A program made the translations under genes and the position numbers. From the NCBI GenBank assembly GCA_937925685.1, contig CALAMI010000011.1, forward strand, positions 1-64,000: DNA of 64,000 nt, read 5' to 3'. The first letter of the stretch is position 1. Each line of letters opens with the position of its first letter. This document shows, one piece after another, positions 18,706 through 29,228 of the stretch. The DNA is from Candidatus Binatia bacterium. GTDB lineage: Bacteria > Desulfobacterota > Binatia > HRBIN30. The notes beneath the pieces are model-generated. The model was not told the origin of the DNA. It made no database searches and worked only from the letters and a program-made list of their open reading frames with translations.

Positions 18706-18742
18706 CCCTTTCCCCTTTCCCCTTTCCCCTTTCCCCTTTCCC
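18706..18742. repeat. Pure pyrimidine heptamer repeat, (CCCTTTC)x5.3
   Basis: Thirty-seven consecutive pyrimidines are built from five exact CCCTTTC units plus two bases. Such mirror-symmetric polypyrimidine tracts can form triplex DNA and vary in length by slippage. It lies between convergent genes. Confidence 0.9.
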
Positions 18743-18827
18743 AATGGGGGGACCCAACGGTGGAAAATAGCGACTCCCAAGGGGGGTGGCCGAATCTGTG
18801 GTCGCCTCGGCGTCCGAGGGGCTGCGT

Positions 18828-19691
18828 TTACTCCTGGCCGAGATTCAGGCCGAGCTGGCCAGTCAAACGAATACCGGCAGGGGGCTGGCCAAGCTTCCCG
18901 GTGGCGTCCCCTTCCGTGCCCAGATTCGCCACCTTGGAGGGCTCGGTTCCCGGGGGCACGCCGGCGGTAACCACCGGCTCTGTCGCAAAGCGTGTCACAG
19001 CGGCGCCTGAGGCTATCGCCGCCAGTTGCACGATACCTTCGGGTCGCCCACGGCTAATGAAATCGAAACCCTCGAGCCGGTCCCGCAGGAAATGCTCATC
19101 GATGCGGCGTGGCCGCGTGGGTAAACCGCTTTCTTCCACCAGTGTCACTTCTCGCGCTGTCACGAGCACCGCGGGTGACTGCGGATCGCGCAAACTGTGA
19201 ACTTCCACAGTTCCTTCGATGCCAATGACCTCGGTAAGCTGGGTAGCCGGATCGAACCGCACGGCGAACTCGGTGCCGCGCACGCCTGCGACGGCGGTTT
19301 GCGTACGGATCTCGTACGCATTACCTCGGCGCCGGTAGTACTCGCTGACGGCAGCGTTCACTTTGCCCCGCAACAAGCCAAAGAGCGAGCGGGCTTGCCC
19401 GGCATGAACGTCGAACACGTTCTCGTCCACCGTGACACGCGAGTTCTCGGCTAAAATGAGCACGCTGTCGTCTTGGAATACGACCCGCAACTTCCCTTCG
19501 GCTCCGGTGACCAAGACATCTCCCTCGGCAACCGGGCTCCCGATCTCGGCCGCGAGCACTTGCCCGTCGCGCTCGATCCGTGCCTCTCCCTGAGCTGCTG
19601 CAACGGTTCCCACTTCCGTCGCGCTTGCCCAGCTGCTTACGCACCAACACGCGAGAGCCCACGCGGCTGCCCGAAGCTGTCGTTTGTCCAT
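18828..19691 (-). CDS. Secreted FecR-domain protein
   Basis: The 287-residue protein begins with a signal peptide (MDKRQLRAAAWALACWCVSSWASA). Residues about 27-170 form a FecR domain: GTVAAAQGEARIERDGQVL, GSPVAEGDVLVTGAEGKLRVVFQDDSVL, LLRGKVNAAV and EIRTQTAVAGVRGTEFAV. No sigma factor or TonB receptor gene is adjacent, so this is probably a stand-alone periplasmic FecR protein and not an anti-sigma regulator. It lies 4 bp after the TPR/barrel gene and is the last gene of that operon. The ATG at 19691 is preferred because the signal peptide starts there. Confidence 0.85.
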   Translation of the reverse strand: MDKRQLRAAAWALACWCVSSWASATEVGTVAAAQGEARIERDGQVLAAEIGSPVAEGDVLVTGAEGKLRVVFQDDSVLILAENSRVTVDENVFDVHAGQARSLFGLLRGKVNAAVSEYYRRRGNAYEIRTQTAVAGVRGTEFAVRFDPATQLTEVIGIEGTVEVHSLRDPQSPAVLVTAREVTLVEESGLPTRPRRIDEHFLRDRLEGFDFISRGRPEGIVQLAAIASGAAVTRFATEPVVTAGVPPGTEPSKVANLGTEGDATGKLGQPPAGIRLTGQLGLNLGQE

Positions 19692-19695
19692 CTCT

Positions 19696-21243
19696 TCAGT
19701 ACCTCGCTTCGATCGTGATCGACCCGATGTGTCGCTCGTATTCGAAAAGCTTTTCTTGACGCAAACCAATGAGCTGAACGGAGTTGGTGAAGTTCCACTG
19801 GCCGAAGTAACCGACGGTAAACACAATATGCTCGGTCAGCTTACGGCGCGCAAGCAAAATGATTCGGTGCTCTCGGTCTTTGCGATTCTCACTAGGCTCG
19901 GGTTCGTACTCCTTGTGGCGAAACGCGTAGTCCAGTTGTGTTTCCACCGCCCACGGAAAACCCCACCTCATCCCGGCTCCAATTTGGTTGCCCGTGTAAG
20001 CAAAAGCCCGCGAGGCACGCCCCGGAGCCGTGTCTTCGACCTCGAAGAAGTAGGAAAAGGTAAGGTATCGCCCTCGATTGCCCTCGAGGAAAAACGCTTG
20101 GACGACACCGGGAATATAGTTGGTGGCATCTCGAATATGGAATTCGGGCTTCAAAAAATCCCGCCGCCTGAGTTGGAAGGATATTTCCGTCCAACCGAGG
20201 GTCCCCTCGTCGACCCGTGCAAACGGTAGCAGGCTGCCTTCCCGTAGAAAATCATCGGTGTCGAGCAGGTAATAATCGTACCGGCCGATCGCGCCCCATT
20301 CGCCCCAAGCACGGCGGTCGGAAAAGGAGATCTGAGCCCGATGATCTTGTAGGTCGAATTGCCGGAGTTCGAGATGAAGGCTTTGATAAAACTCGTAGCC
20401 AGCGGCTAATTGCGCCGTGCGCGTGCGTGCAATCCCGTAGGAACCGCCAAGTTGCAAAGTGGCGCGTCCGTCAGCTTGCTGGGTAACACCGACGTCGCTT
20501 TTGGCAAAGCTGGCGCCGAAATCGCTCGCAGGAGCGAGAATGACGTTGCTGTCGTACTGGAATCCGAAGCTGCCGAACGCTGACCAACGCTCCCGCTCCA
20601 TCCGCCGCAAGCGGGCAAGGAACTGCTCGGCTTGCTCGGCAACCGGGCTACCGGGCTTGAGTTCTTTTACGCGAAGGAATTCCTGCTTCGCCCTTCGCCA
20701 GCGTCCTTGCTGGTAGTCCAGCACGCCGAGGTGGTAGCGTGCGACAGCTTCCAATGCGGGATCTTTCTCGAGAGCCGCCCAAAAGTAGGATCGCGCCTCG
20801 CTGGCACGGTCGAGGCGGAGCAGTGCAATTCCGAGATACAGAAGAGCCTGGGCTTCGAGTTCCGAAGCGTTGCGGGCTGTTCCCAAAGGTGTCAACGCCT
20901 CGCCGTAGTGTCCTTCTTCGACCAAGACGACACCCAGGTCCAACGCCGCATCGAAGAGTTTCGGGTTGAGCTCCAAGGCTTTGCGCAGGTCGTCGATGGC
21001 TCCTTGCCGATCTCCGGCACGGTTGCGTGTGACAGCTCGATAGTAACGGGCGAAAGCATCTCGGGGGTCGGCACGCACGGCTTCGTCGAACAGTCGAAGC
21101 GCTTCTTCAAGACGGCCGGCGTGGAACTCCACGAGTCCCTTGGTGTACAACCGCTTGGAGCGCTCGCTCCCCTCGCTTGCAGAGGCCAAGGGCAAGAGCA
21201 CTGCTACTAGCGCGATGATGAGCTTGCCCCGGAGCTCGTTCAC
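19696..21243 (-). CDS. TPR-repeat protein with predicted outer-membrane barrel
   Basis: A signal peptide (residues 1-22) is followed by tetratricopeptide repeats at about 28-215, for example [35 protein letters not shown] and similar units. The C-terminal 300 residues have alternating aromatic and polar strands ([51 protein letters not shown]) and end in ITIEARY, with a terminal aromatic residue as in outer-membrane barrels. The QYDSNV motif is shared with TPR-barrel surface proteins (SurA/Slam-like N-terminal TPR with a porin). The start is a GTG overlapping the upstream stop in GTGA. The role is unknown. Confidence 0.75.
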   Translation of the reverse strand: MNELRGKLIIALVAVLLPLASASEGSERSKRLYTKGLVEFHAGRLEEALRLFDEAVRADPRDAFARYYRAVTRNRAGDRQGAIDDLRKALELNPKLFDAALDLGVVLVEEGHYGEALTPLGTARNASELEAQALLYLGIALLRLDRASEARSYFWAALEKDPALEAVARYHLGVLDYQQGRWRRAKQEFLRVKELKPGSPVAEQAEQFLARLRRMERERWSAFGSFGFQYDSNVILAPASDFGASFAKSDVGVTQQADGRATLQLGGSYGIARTRTAQLAAGYEFYQSLHLELRQFDLQDHRAQISFSDRRAWGEWGAIGRYDYYLLDTDDFLREGSLLPFARVDEGTLGWTEISFQLRRRDFLKPEFHIRDATNYIPGVVQAFFLEGNRGRYLTFSYFFEVEDTAPGRASRAFAYTGNQIGAGMRWGFPWAVETQLDYAFRHKEYEPEPSENRKDREHRIILLARRKLTEHIVFTVGYFGQWNFTNSVQLIGLRQEKLFEYERHIGSITIEARY

Positions 21244-23498
21244 CGTCTCACCCCAATGGCAATATCGACGGGTGTCACCCCGACGCCAAAGATCGCAGTG
21301 GCTAGAAGGTCACGTGGCACGTCGATCACGCTGACGCTGTTCGTGAAAGAGTTGGTAACGTAAACGAATGTGCCGTCAGGTCGGATGGCGACAGCTGTCG
21401 GTTCGGAACCGACTTGGATGCGCGCCCTCAAGGTCAGTGCGGCGGTGTCGATCACCGCAACGTCGTTGGAACCGCGGTTGACGACGTAGGCCAGCGACCC
21501 ATCTGCCGTGACGGCCACGGATTGGGGCGACCTGCCCACGCGCAGACGCGCGAGCAACTGTGCTTCCTCGAGTTCGACAATGCTCAAAGAGTCCTCCCCG
21601 CCGTTGGCAACGTATAGCCGCGATCCGTCCGGGGAAACGGCAACGTCCTGTGGGCGCGAGCCAGCGGGAACGAATCCTAGGGTAGCGCCATCGGGAACGG
21701 CGATGATCCGTATTCGGTTGTTGAGCTGTTCGGCCACGAAAGCTCGTTCGGAACGCAAATCGAAGGCCACGCTAGTGGGCATCGATTCCACAACGACGGT
21801 CGCCACTACGTTCAAGGGATTTCGCCTCACCAGCGTCACCGTGGCGCCCAGTTGATTCACCACTGCGATCCATTGGTCGTCGGGAGAAGTTTTTACGTCC
21901 ACGGGTCGTGCGCCTACGGTTACCGAGGCGACTCGTCGACCCGTATCGAGATCGATCACGGACAGCTCGTTTGCGAAGTAATTGGTGACGTAGGCCCAAC
22001 GCGCGTCGGCGCTCAGTGCCAGGGCTGAGGGATAGTCTCCTGCCGGAATGCTGCCCACGAGCCGGTTGCTCGCGGTGTCGATCACCGCCAAGGATGCGTC
22101 GTTGAAGTTGGCTACGTAAGCCAGGGTGCGAGGCTCGGGAGTTGGTGTCGGAGTCGAGGTAGCGGTTGCCGTGGGCGTCGGGGTCGGGGTTGGCGTCGAA
22201 GTGGCGGTGAACGTCAGGGTCGCGGTGGGACTTGGGGTGAGGGTTCGTGTTGGAGTGGAAGTTGGAGTTTCGGTGGGTGAGGCAGACGGGGTTGCGGTGT
22301 AGGTGGCTGTGGAGGTTGGTGTCGAAGTCGGGGTTAGCGATGGGGTGGAGGTGGAGGTGGGGGTGTCCGTGGGCGTTGCCGTCGCGGTGAAGGTGAAGGT
22401 GTGAGTCGCAGTAGAACTCGGTGCTGGCGTCGGAGTGTGAGTCGCTGTCGGCGTCGAGGTGGCCGTGAAGGATGGCGTGGCAGTAAAGGTGGCGGTGGGT
22501 GTGGGCGTGGGTGTGGATGTCGGCGTCGAGGTCGACGTTGCCGTCGGAGTATGTGTGGCAGTGGGGGAAGAGGTCGCGCTAGGTGTGCCGAGGGTCACAC
22601 GGAACGTGAAGGCAAGATCGACCGACCGAGGGCGTGGCCCCGCTGTTTGGCCCTGAACGCGGAAGGTGGCCGTCGCGGCGACGTTCGCGGGCCAAGTACC
22701 GCTGCCCTTGTAGCCACGAACTCCCAGTCGGTGGTCGGCGCTGCAAGGCTCGGTATCCGAAGAAACATCGTCGCATGCTGTCCAGCGAATAGAGAGAGGT
22801 GTGGTTTGATCCTGGATCGAAACGTCAGTGCGCAAGCTTGTCAGTTCGATGGGATGCACGGCACTGGCGACGAGGAGTTGTACGGGAACCGGGGCGACCG
22901 CTTCCGTTGCTGGAAGAGGGGCCAACGGCAAGACAAAAGGTTGGGCAAGCATGGGAATCGACCCGGAGCCGTTTCGCATACCCGGTACGATGGACACGGT
23001 CGTTGGGGTGCTATCGTAGGTGGGAACGGCCGGGAACTGCGTGCGACAGGGCCGCCCAACCCCCGCTGGGTCAGTGCGACAAACCAAGTTGCTTGCCACA
23101 TCAGCAGGAGCCGGCGCGTCTGGGGTGGCAAAAGTGGTGAGGCGAACCGTCGCCTCGCCCTCCACCAAGCCATCGAGTACGAGAATCCTCGATCCGCTAC
23201 TGGGATCCAGTGGCACCTCGCTGGGACGAACAGCGAGGCAACACGAATTTCCCGCCGCATCGGTGAGCACCACGCGCACGCTCACGGCGGCCGCTGGCAG
23301 CCGGGAGCTGAAACTCCCGTCACGTTGCTCCCACGATGCTTGCACCGCAAGTCGACCCACCAGCGGTGAGGAATTGCCATTGTCTCCCCCGGAACACCCA
23401 GCACAAGCCACGAGGAGCACGAACGCAGCGGTACAAGCTCTTGCGATGCTTGCGTGCCCCTCGTGGATCTCTGCCCTGCCGCCCATGCCAACGCCCAT
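21240..23498 (-). CDS. Lipoprotein with Thr/Pro linker and YVTN beta-propeller
   Basis: The 752-residue protein has a lipoprotein signal with lipobox LVAC (Cys32). Residues about 35-305 form an unrecognised beta-rich region with Cys pairs. Residues about 310-454 are a Thr/Pro/Ser linker (TPT and TAT runs). Residues about 455-752 form seven YVTN-type propeller blades ([30 protein letters not shown] and so on, ending [15 protein letters not shown]). The linker would hold the propeller away from the membrane. It is the first gene of a three-gene operon with the TPR/barrel and FecR genes. Ligand unknown. Confidence 0.85.
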   Translation of the reverse strand: MGVGMGGRAEIHEGHASIARACTAAFVLLVACAGCSGGDNGNSSPLVGRLAVQASWEQRDGSFSSRLPAAAVSVRVVLTDAAGNSCCLAVRPSEVPLDPSSGSRILVLDGLVEGEATVRLTTFATPDAPAPADVASNLVCRTDPAGVGRPCRTQFPAVPTYDSTPTTVSIVPGMRNGSGSIPMLAQPFVLPLAPLPATEAVAPVPVQLLVASAVHPIELTSLRTDVSIQDQTTPLSIRWTACDDVSSDTEPCSADHRLGVRGYKGSGTWPANVAATATFRVQGQTAGPRPRSVDLAFTFRVTLGTPSATSSPTATHTPTATSTSTPTSTPTPTPTATFTATPSFTATSTPTATHTPTPAPSSTATHTFTFTATATPTDTPTSTSTPSLTPTSTPTSTATYTATPSASPTETPTSTPTRTLTPSPTATLTFTATSTPTPTPTPTATATSTPTPTPEPRTLAYVANFNDASLAVIDTASNRLVGSIPAGDYPSALALSADARWAYVTNYFANELSVIDLDTGRRVASVTVGARPVDVKTSPDDQWIAVVNQLGATVTLVRRNPLNVVATVVVESMPTSVAFDLRSERAFVAEQLNNRIRIIAVPDGATLGFVPAGSRPQDVAVSPDGSRLYVANGGEDSLSIVELEEAQLLARLRVGRSPQSVAVTADGSLAYVVNRGSNDVAVIDTAALTLRARIQVGSEPTAVAIRPDGTFVYVTNSFTNSVSVIDVPRDLLATAIFGVGVTPVDIAIGVRR
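22137..22571 (-). repeat. Low-complexity DNA coding the Thr/Pro linker
   Basis: About 145 codons are almost only Thr, Pro, Ser and Ala. The plus strand is G/T-rich with short imperfect repeats (GTCGGGGTTGG-like). Length is likely to vary between strains. Confidence 0.8.
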
Positions 23499-24159
23499 GG
23501 AGCCCCAGCTCCTAACTGCACGATTGGCCTTTAGAACGGCCTAGCCCGCAAGTAAAGCAGAAATTGCTCTCGGAGGCGGTCCGTCGCGAAACATAGGACG
23601 CGCCTGCTGGTGGCCGGTCATGTGCAGCACCACCGCGGCCCTCTTTTGTTCGCACCCGCGGTGGCGGGGCACGATGGTAACTTCGTGACACTGCCCTGTA
23701 CTCGCAGCAGCGCGAGCGCGCGCCTTTCCTTGGCTTGCCTCGGGGCCACCTGCGGGTGACGAACAATCTTGCGCCCCGAAAACGAGTTGCCCGGCTGGCG
23801 TGAGGGGCTCTCGCTGCAACAGCGTGGAGAAAGGAAACGAGAGCGAATTTGTGTCGCAACTCGCCCGCTACGAAAACCGCCGATCCGGCGAGTTCCCAGG
23901 GTGGGAATGCCACCGATCGGTAGCGCGCCCGACCGTAGCGGCGAACGTGGCCGTCAACCTGTCGCTACCGACATCCAGTCAACCCCTCGGCCCCAGAGGA
24001 AACCGCGCCAGCCGACCGCTCTAGGCGAGCTTGCCCGCCCAGCTCGTAGAACTTCGGAACCTGCGTTCTATTATTAATGCTTTCAGTGCGTTTAGAGGAA
24101 TTCCAAGTTCCTCTTATTGCGCGACGACCGGGCTTCTGACTAAAAGGCGGTTTCGCCGC
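23499..24159. other. Divergent intergenic region before the act operon
   Basis: These 661 bases lie between the divergent YVTN and actA genes and should carry both promoters. An AT-rich patch with TATTAT at 24069-24074 is a possible -10 for actA. The left 500 bases show no gene or repeat that I can support. Confidence 0.5.
24094..24114 (+). promoter_or_regulatory. Inverted repeat before actA
   Basis: AGAGGAA and TTCCTCT form a perfect 7-bp inverted repeat around TTCCAAG, 45 bp upstream of the actA ATG and 19 bp after a TATTAT element. It could be an operator or a 5' leader hairpin; no known regulator site is recognised. Confidence 0.35.
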
Positions 24160-24819
24160 ATGTCACAGATCTTCCACCGGAGTGCAAACGCGCTAGCACG
24201 CGCGACGATTTTTGGTGCTGTGTTTGGTCTAGGAGTGTTGGGCTACGGGGGCATGTTACTCAACCGCTCCGGGTACGTGACCGGTGCTCACGTAGCCATC
24301 GAGCAGCCCGTACCGTTCAGCCACAAGCACCACGCAAACGAGCTGGGGATCGACTGCCGCTACTGCCACACGACCGTGGAGGTGTCGAGTGCAGCGGGAA
24401 TTCCCCCCACGAAAACTTGCATGAATTGCCATTCTCAGATTTGGGCAGATAGCCCGACTCTGGAGCCGGTGCGCGCCAGTTTCCGCACGGACCAGTCGAT
24501 TCCTTGGATCAAGGTGCACGATCTACCGGATTTCGTTTACTTCGACCACAGTATTCACGTGGCCAAGGGAATTGGCTGCGCAAGCTGTCACGGTCGGGTC
24601 GACCAAATGAACCTGACCTGGCAGGAGAACTCGCTCCAAATGGAGTGGTGCTTGAACTGCCACCGTCACCCGGAGGCGTTCGTGCGGCCCAAGGCAGAAG
24701 TCTTCAACATGGCTTACAAGCTGCCTCGCCGAGCGCAAGAAGCTTTGGGCGTGCGTTTGGTGGAGGAGTACGACGTTCACAAAGAGCAACTGACCAACTG
24801 TTCGATCTGTCACCGGTGA
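24160..24819 (+). CDS. actA: Alternative Complex III subunit ActA (pentahaem cytochrome c)
   Basis: ActA passes electrons within the quinol-oxidising Alternative Complex III. The 219-residue protein has one N-terminal membrane helix (ATIFGAVFGLGVLGYGGMLL) and five CXXCH haem sites: CRYCH, CMNCH, CASCH, CLNCH and CSICH. PFSHKHHANELG and YFDHSIHVAKG supply distal His ligands. The ATG at 24160 (MSQIFHRS) is chosen because the helix follows it; the frame is open further without homology. First gene of the act-cox operon. Confidence 0.95.
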   Translation: MSQIFHRSANALARATIFGAVFGLGVLGYGGMLLNRSGYVTGAHVAIEQPVPFSHKHHANELGIDCRYCHTTVEVSSAAGIPPTKTCMNCHSQIWADSPTLEPVRASFRTDQSIPWIKVHDLPDFVYFDHSIHVAKGIGCASCHGRVDQMNLTWQENSLQMEWCLNCHRHPEAFVRPKAEVFNMAYKLPRRAQEALGVRLVEEYDVHKEQLTNCSICHR

Positions 24820-24825
24820 TCGACA

Positions 24826-27800
24826 ATGAGGGAGCAGAACCGAGACCATTCGTCACTCGCCGAGGGCGTGCTCGCGCCTGACCCATCGCCTTACGACTGG
24901 GAAGCGTTGCGGGCAAAACTGGGGGCGGCCACAGGGCGCAAATACTGGCGTAGTTTGGAAGAACTGGCCGACAGTGAAGGTTTTCGAGCGTTCTTGGAAG
25001 CGGAGTTCCCGCAGCAAGCCTCGGTGCTGAACGCTTTGGGGCGGCGGCAGTTTTTGCAGCTCATGGGTGCCTCGCTCGGGCTCGCGGGTTTGAGTGCCTG
25101 TACGAAGCAGCCGGTGGAAAAGATTTATCCTTACGCAAAATCACCGGAGGAATTCGTTCCGGGCCAGCCCTTGTACTTTGCCACGGCGCTGCCCTTGAGC
25201 GGGTTTGGTCGGGGGGTCTTGGTGGAAAGCCACATGGGCCGGCCGACCAAAGTAGAGGGTAACCCGGAGCATCCATCGAGCCTGGGTGCGACAGACATTT
25301 TTGCGCAAGCGGACATCCTGACGTTGTACGACCCCGACCGCTCTCAGGCAGTTCGGTTCGGTGGGGTGATTCGTCCTTGGACGGCATTTGTCGATACGGC
25401 GCAGCGTGAGTTCGAGCGACTGGGTACGAAGAAGGGTGCGGGGTTTCGGATTTTGACGGAGACGGTGACCTCGCCGACTCTTGCAGCGGAGATTCGCCGT
25501 TTGCTTGCAGAGTGGCCCGAAGCACGTTGGCATCATTACGAGCCGGTCAACCGCGATCACTGGCATGCCGGTGCTAAGGCGGCCTTTGGTGAGGTGGTGG
25601 ATCCCGTCTATCGCCTCGAGGCGGCAGATGTGGTCCTGTGCATCGAGGCCGACTTGCTGGGGCCCCACCCGGGTGGAGTCCGCTACGCCCGTGAGTTCTC
25701 ATGGCGTCGGCACGTGGAGGAGGGGAACGGCAGCCGGATGAATCGGCTGTACGTGGTGGAAGCAGCGCCGAGCATCACTGGCTCGGTGGCAGATCACCGG
25801 CTGATCTTGCGGCCGACCGAGTGTGAAGCTTTTGTTCGCGCGCTGGCGGCAGCGCTCGGCTTGCCGGTGCAAACTCCAGCGAGCATGGAGCCCCACCGTG
25901 CCTTCGTTGCGGCAGTGGCGAAGGATTTGGCCCGTAGCCGAGGCCGCAGTTTGGTGGTAGCCGGGGAAGCGTTGCCACCCAGTGTGCACGCCCTCGTTTG
26001 CGCGGTGAACAGCTCGCTGGCGAACATTGGCAAAACGGTGTCCTTCATCGATCCCGTGGGGCAACATCCTGAACCTCAAGGGGAATCACTGCAAGCCCTG
26101 GTGGCCGATATGGACGCCGGGAAAGTCGAGGTTTTGCTCGTCCTCGGCGGCAACCCGGTGTATACGGCGCCAGCGGATTTACGTTTTGCCGAGCGGTTAC
26201 AAAAGGTACCGTTGCGGATTCGTCTTGGGTTGTACGAGGATGAAACCTCGCAGCTGTGCCACTGGCACCTCCCCGAAGCGCATGTGCTCGAATCGTGGGG
26301 AGACGTGCGAGCACACGACGGAACGGTGACGTTGATCCAGCCGCTGATCGCGCCGCTTTACGATGGCAAGAGCGCGCTCGAGGTATTGGCGGCCTTCAGC
26401 AGCAAGCCGACCCTTACTGGGTACGAGATGGTTCGGCAGTATTGGAAAAGCGCTTGGGGCGACGCTGATTTCGAAAGCCGATGGCGGCGCGCTCTGCACG
26501 ACGGGGTCGTGCCTGGAAGCGCTGCGGAGGTTCGAACAGTTTCGCTTCGGCAGGACTTTTTCCAAGGTCTGCGGCCATTGGTGGCTTCGCCGCCCGGTCT
26601 AGAAATCATATTGCGACCGGATCCCACGGTGTACGACGGCCGTTATGCGAACAACGGCTGGCTGCAGGAGCTCCCCAAGCCACTGACCAAACTGACGTGG
26701 GATAACGTAGCGTATTTGGCCCCGGCAACGGCGGCGCGTCTCGGGTTGCGCAATGGCGATGTCGTCGAAGTGGTTGCGGAAGATCGCCGCGTCAAGGCCC
26801 CCGTGTGGATCCAGCCCGGGCAAGCGCCGGACACGGTTTTGTTGCACTGGGGCTATGGACGGCCGAAGGCAGGTCGTGTTGGGGGTGGCATCGGTGTCGA
26901 CGCGTTTAAGTTGTCCTCGTCGCGCGGGCACTGGGGCATGCCTGGTGGGGAGTTGCGGAAAACGGGCGACCGTTACCGTTTGGCCTGCACCCAAGACCAC
27001 TTTAGTCTCGAAGGGCGAGATATCCTCCGTAAAGGCACGCTGGAAGAGTACCGCCACAACCCGTCCTTGGCGCCCCACGGCCATGGCGGTGGAGGACACG
27101 GGGAACTGCCCTCGATGTATCCTGGGTTCCCGTACACTGGCCACGCTTGGGCCATGTCCATCGACTTGGCGGCTTGCATTGGATGTGGGGCGTGTACCAT
27201 CGCGTGTGTGGCCGAAAACAACATTGCCGTTGTTGGCAAAGATCAAGTTGCCCGCGGGCGCGAAATGCATTGGATTCGGGTGGACCGGTACTACGAAGGG
27301 AACCTGGATGGTCCCGAGTTCGTGCACCAACCGATTCCCTGTCAGCAATGCGAAAATGCGCCCTGTGAGCTCGTCTGCCCGGTGAATGCAACCGTCCACA
27401 GCGCCGAGGGGCTCAACGACATGGTGTACAACCGCTGCGTCGGCACGAAGTACTGCGCGAACAACTGCCCATACAAAGTGCGGCGCTTCAACTTCTATCT
27501 GTACCAGGATTGGTACACGGAAAGCCTCAAGCTGTTGCGCAATCCCGACGTTAGCGTGCGCAGTCGCGGTGTAATGGAGAAATGCACTTACTGCGTGCAA
27601 CGCATCAACGCAGTGCGGATTCAAGCCAAGCGAGAGGGGCGGAAAATCCGCGATGGTGAAATTCTCACGGCTTGCCAGCAGGTTTGTCCCACCGAAGCCA
27701 TTGTGTTCGGCGATATGAACGATCCGGAAAGCCGCGTGGCGAAGCTTCGGAAACTGCCACGCACCTACCAGCTGCTCGAAGAGTTGAATACCCGTCCGCG

Positions 27801-27867
27801 TACCACCTACCTGGCTGCCGTTCGTAACCCGAATCCTGAACTCGTTACAGGGAAGGATCACGCATGA
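24826..27867 (+). CDS. actB: Alternative Complex III subunit ActB
   Basis: ActB combines a molybdopterin-enzyme-like domain and an iron-sulfur domain in one 1013-residue protein. A Tat-like signal (RRQFLQLMGASLGLAGLSAC) sits at about residues 73-92. The central region resembles the molybdoenzyme fold; in ACIII this domain holds no cofactor. At about 770-1000 are the cluster motifs CIGCGACTIAC, CQQCENAPCELVC, CVGTKYCANNC and CTYC with CQQVC, matching three 4Fe-4S and one 3Fe-4S cluster. It starts 6 bp after actA and overlaps actC in ATGA. Confidence 0.96.
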   Translation: MREQNRDHSSLAEGVLAPDPSPYDWEALRAKLGAATGRKYWRSLEELADSEGFRAFLEAEFPQQASVLNALGRRQFLQLMGASLGLAGLSACTKQPVEKIYPYAKSPEEFVPGQPLYFATALPLSGFGRGVLVESHMGRPTKVEGNPEHPSSLGATDIFAQADILTLYDPDRSQAVRFGGVIRPWTAFVDTAQREFERLGTKKGAGFRILTETVTSPTLAAEIRRLLAEWPEARWHHYEPVNRDHWHAGAKAAFGEVVDPVYRLEAADVVLCIEADLLGPHPGGVRYAREFSWRRHVEEGNGSRMNRLYVVEAAPSITGSVADHRLILRPTECEAFVRALAAALGLPVQTPASMEPHRAFVAAVAKDLARSRGRSLVVAGEALPPSVHALVCAVNSSLANIGKTVSFIDPVGQHPEPQGESLQALVADMDAGKVEVLLVLGGNPVYTAPADLRFAERLQKVPLRIRLGLYEDETSQLCHWHLPEAHVLESWGDVRAHDGTVTLIQPLIAPLYDGKSALEVLAAFSSKPTLTGYEMVRQYWKSAWGDADFESRWRRALHDGVVPGSAAEVRTVSLRQDFFQGLRPLVASPPGLEIILRPDPTVYDGRYANNGWLQELPKPLTKLTWDNVAYLAPATAARLGLRNGDVVEVVAEDRRVKAPVWIQPGQAPDTVLLHWGYGRPKAGRVGGGIGVDAFKLSSSRGHWGMPGGELRKTGDRYRLACTQDHFSLEGRDILRKGTLEEYRHNPSLAPHGHGGGGHGELPSMYPGFPYTGHAWAMSIDLAACIGCGACTIACVAENNIAVVGKDQVARGREMHWIRVDRYYEGNLDGPEFVHQPIPCQQCENAPCELVCPVNATVHSAEGLNDMVYNRCVGTKYCANNCPYKVRRFNFYLYQDWYTESLKLLRNPDVSVRSRGVMEKCTYCVQRINAVRIQAKREGRKIRDGEILTACQQVCPTEAIVFGDMNDPESRVAKLRKLPRTYQLLEELNTRPRTTYLAAVRNPNPELVTGKDHA

Positions 27868-29228
27868 GCGCACCTGCACGGGATCTCGGTCCGATCATTG
27901 GCCCGGGCCACACCTTCGAAACCGTAACCGACAAGATTGCGGCCGTCGTTCTCTCCGAAACCCGCAAGGGCTGGATGCTGGGTTTCGGCATTTCTTTCGT
28001 GTTGCTGACCATCTTTTTGCAGTGCGTGGCCGTGTTGTTCGTCCGTGGCATCGGCATTTGGGGGATCAACATTCCCGTCGGTTGGGGATTCGACATCATC
28101 AACTTCGTTTGGTGGATCGGAATTGGGCACGCCGGAACCCTGATCTCGGCGATTTTGCTGCTGTTTCGCCAGACTTGGCGAACCTCGATCAACCGCTTCG
28201 CCGAGGCCATGACCTTGTTCGCCGTCGCCTGCGCGGGTCTGTATCCCATTTTGCACCTGGGCCGCCCTTGGCTGTTTTACTGGCTCCTACCCTACCCGAA
28301 CGCCATGGGTATGTGGCCGAACTTTCGCAGCCCACTGATGTGGGACGTATTTGCCGTGAGCACGTACGCCACCGTGTCCGCCTTGTTTTGGTTCGTTGGA
28401 CTCATTCCGGATTTGGCCACGCTTCGCGACCGCTCCACGAGCAGGGTGGGTCGAATCATTTACGGCATCCTTGCCATGGGTTGGCGAGGCTCGGCGCGCC
28501 ATTGGAATCGTTACGAAACCGCGTACCTGTTGCTTGCCGGCTTGTCGACCCCCCTGGTGGTGTCGGTCCACAGTGTGGTGTCGTTCGATTTTGCCGTGGG
28601 CATCATTCCGGGCTGGCATGCGACCATTTTCCCTCCCTACTTTGTCGCCGGTGCTATTTACGCGGGGTTTGCCATGGTGCTCACGCTCACCATTCCGCTG
28701 CGCCGCTACTACGGGCTCGAAGACTTCATCACCATGCGCCACATCAACTACATGGCGCGGGTGATGCTGGCTACCGGTCTCGTGGTCGCGTACGGCTACC
28801 TGATGGAAATCTTCATGGCGTGGTACAGTGGAAACCCGTTCGAGAGCTTTATGGTGAAGAACCGCCTCACCGGTCCGTACAGCACCCTGTATGCCGCACT
28901 GATCGTGACCAATGTGGTGATTCCGCAACTGTTGTGGTTCCAGCGCGTGCGCACGAACATTCCCCTGCTGTTCGCGGTTGCCATGTCGATCAACGTGGGC
29001 ATGTGGCTCGAGCGTTATGTGATTATCGTGGTGAGTTTGCACCGCGATTTCTTGCCCTCCTCGTGGGGCATGTATGCAGGAACGATTTACGATTACGGTA
29101 CGTTCATCGGCACGATTGGCTTGTTCTTGACCCTCCTCTTCCTCTTCATCCGCTTGCTGCCGATGATTTCGATTTTCGAGATGCGCACGCTCCTTCCGGA
29201 AGCCAAAGTGAAGGAGAAGCACGCATGA
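27864..29228 (+). CDS. actC: Alternative Complex III subunit ActC (NrfD-like)
   Basis: ActC is a polytopic quinol-site subunit of the NrfD/PsrC family. The 454-residue protein shows about ten membrane helices. Typical blocks are NFVWWIGIGHAGTLISAILLL (about residues 83-103), FRSPLMWDVFAVSTY, LSTPLVVSVHSVVSFDFAVGIIPGWH and a C terminus rich in Leu and Phe. It overlaps both neighbours by 4 bp. Confidence 0.95.
   Translation: MSAPARDLGPIIGPGHTFETVTDKIAAVVLSETRKGWMLGFGISFVLLTIFLQCVAVLFVRGIGIWGINIPVGWGFDIINFVWWIGIGHAGTLISAILLLFRQTWRTSINRFAEAMTLFAVACAGLYPILHLGRPWLFYWLLPYPNAMGMWPNFRSPLMWDVFAVSTYATVSALFWFVGLIPDLATLRDRSTSRVGRIIYGILAMGWRGSARHWNRYETAYLLLAGLSTPLVVSVHSVVSFDFAVGIIPGWHATIFPPYFVAGAIYAGFAMVLTLTIPLRRYYGLEDFITMRHINYMARVMLATGLVVAYGYLMEIFMAWYSGNPFESFMVKNRLTGPYSTLYAALIVTNVVIPQLLWFQRVRTNIPLLFAVAMSINVGMWLERYVIIVVSLHRDFLPSSWGMYAGTIYDYGTFIGTIGLFLTLLFLFIRLLPMISIFEMRTLLPEAKVKEKHA

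Larger units (their letters stand above)
18503..18827. other. Convergent intergenic region
   Basis: These 325 bases separate the 3' ends of the M16 peptidase and FecR genes. No gene is supported. They contain a degenerate copy of the hairpin repeat and a CCCTTTC heptamer tract, both listed separately. Confidence 0.6.

Noticed and set aside
28022-29224. Upstream extension of actD through actC
   Set aside because: It is the shadow of actC; ActD homology begins at the ATG at 29225.
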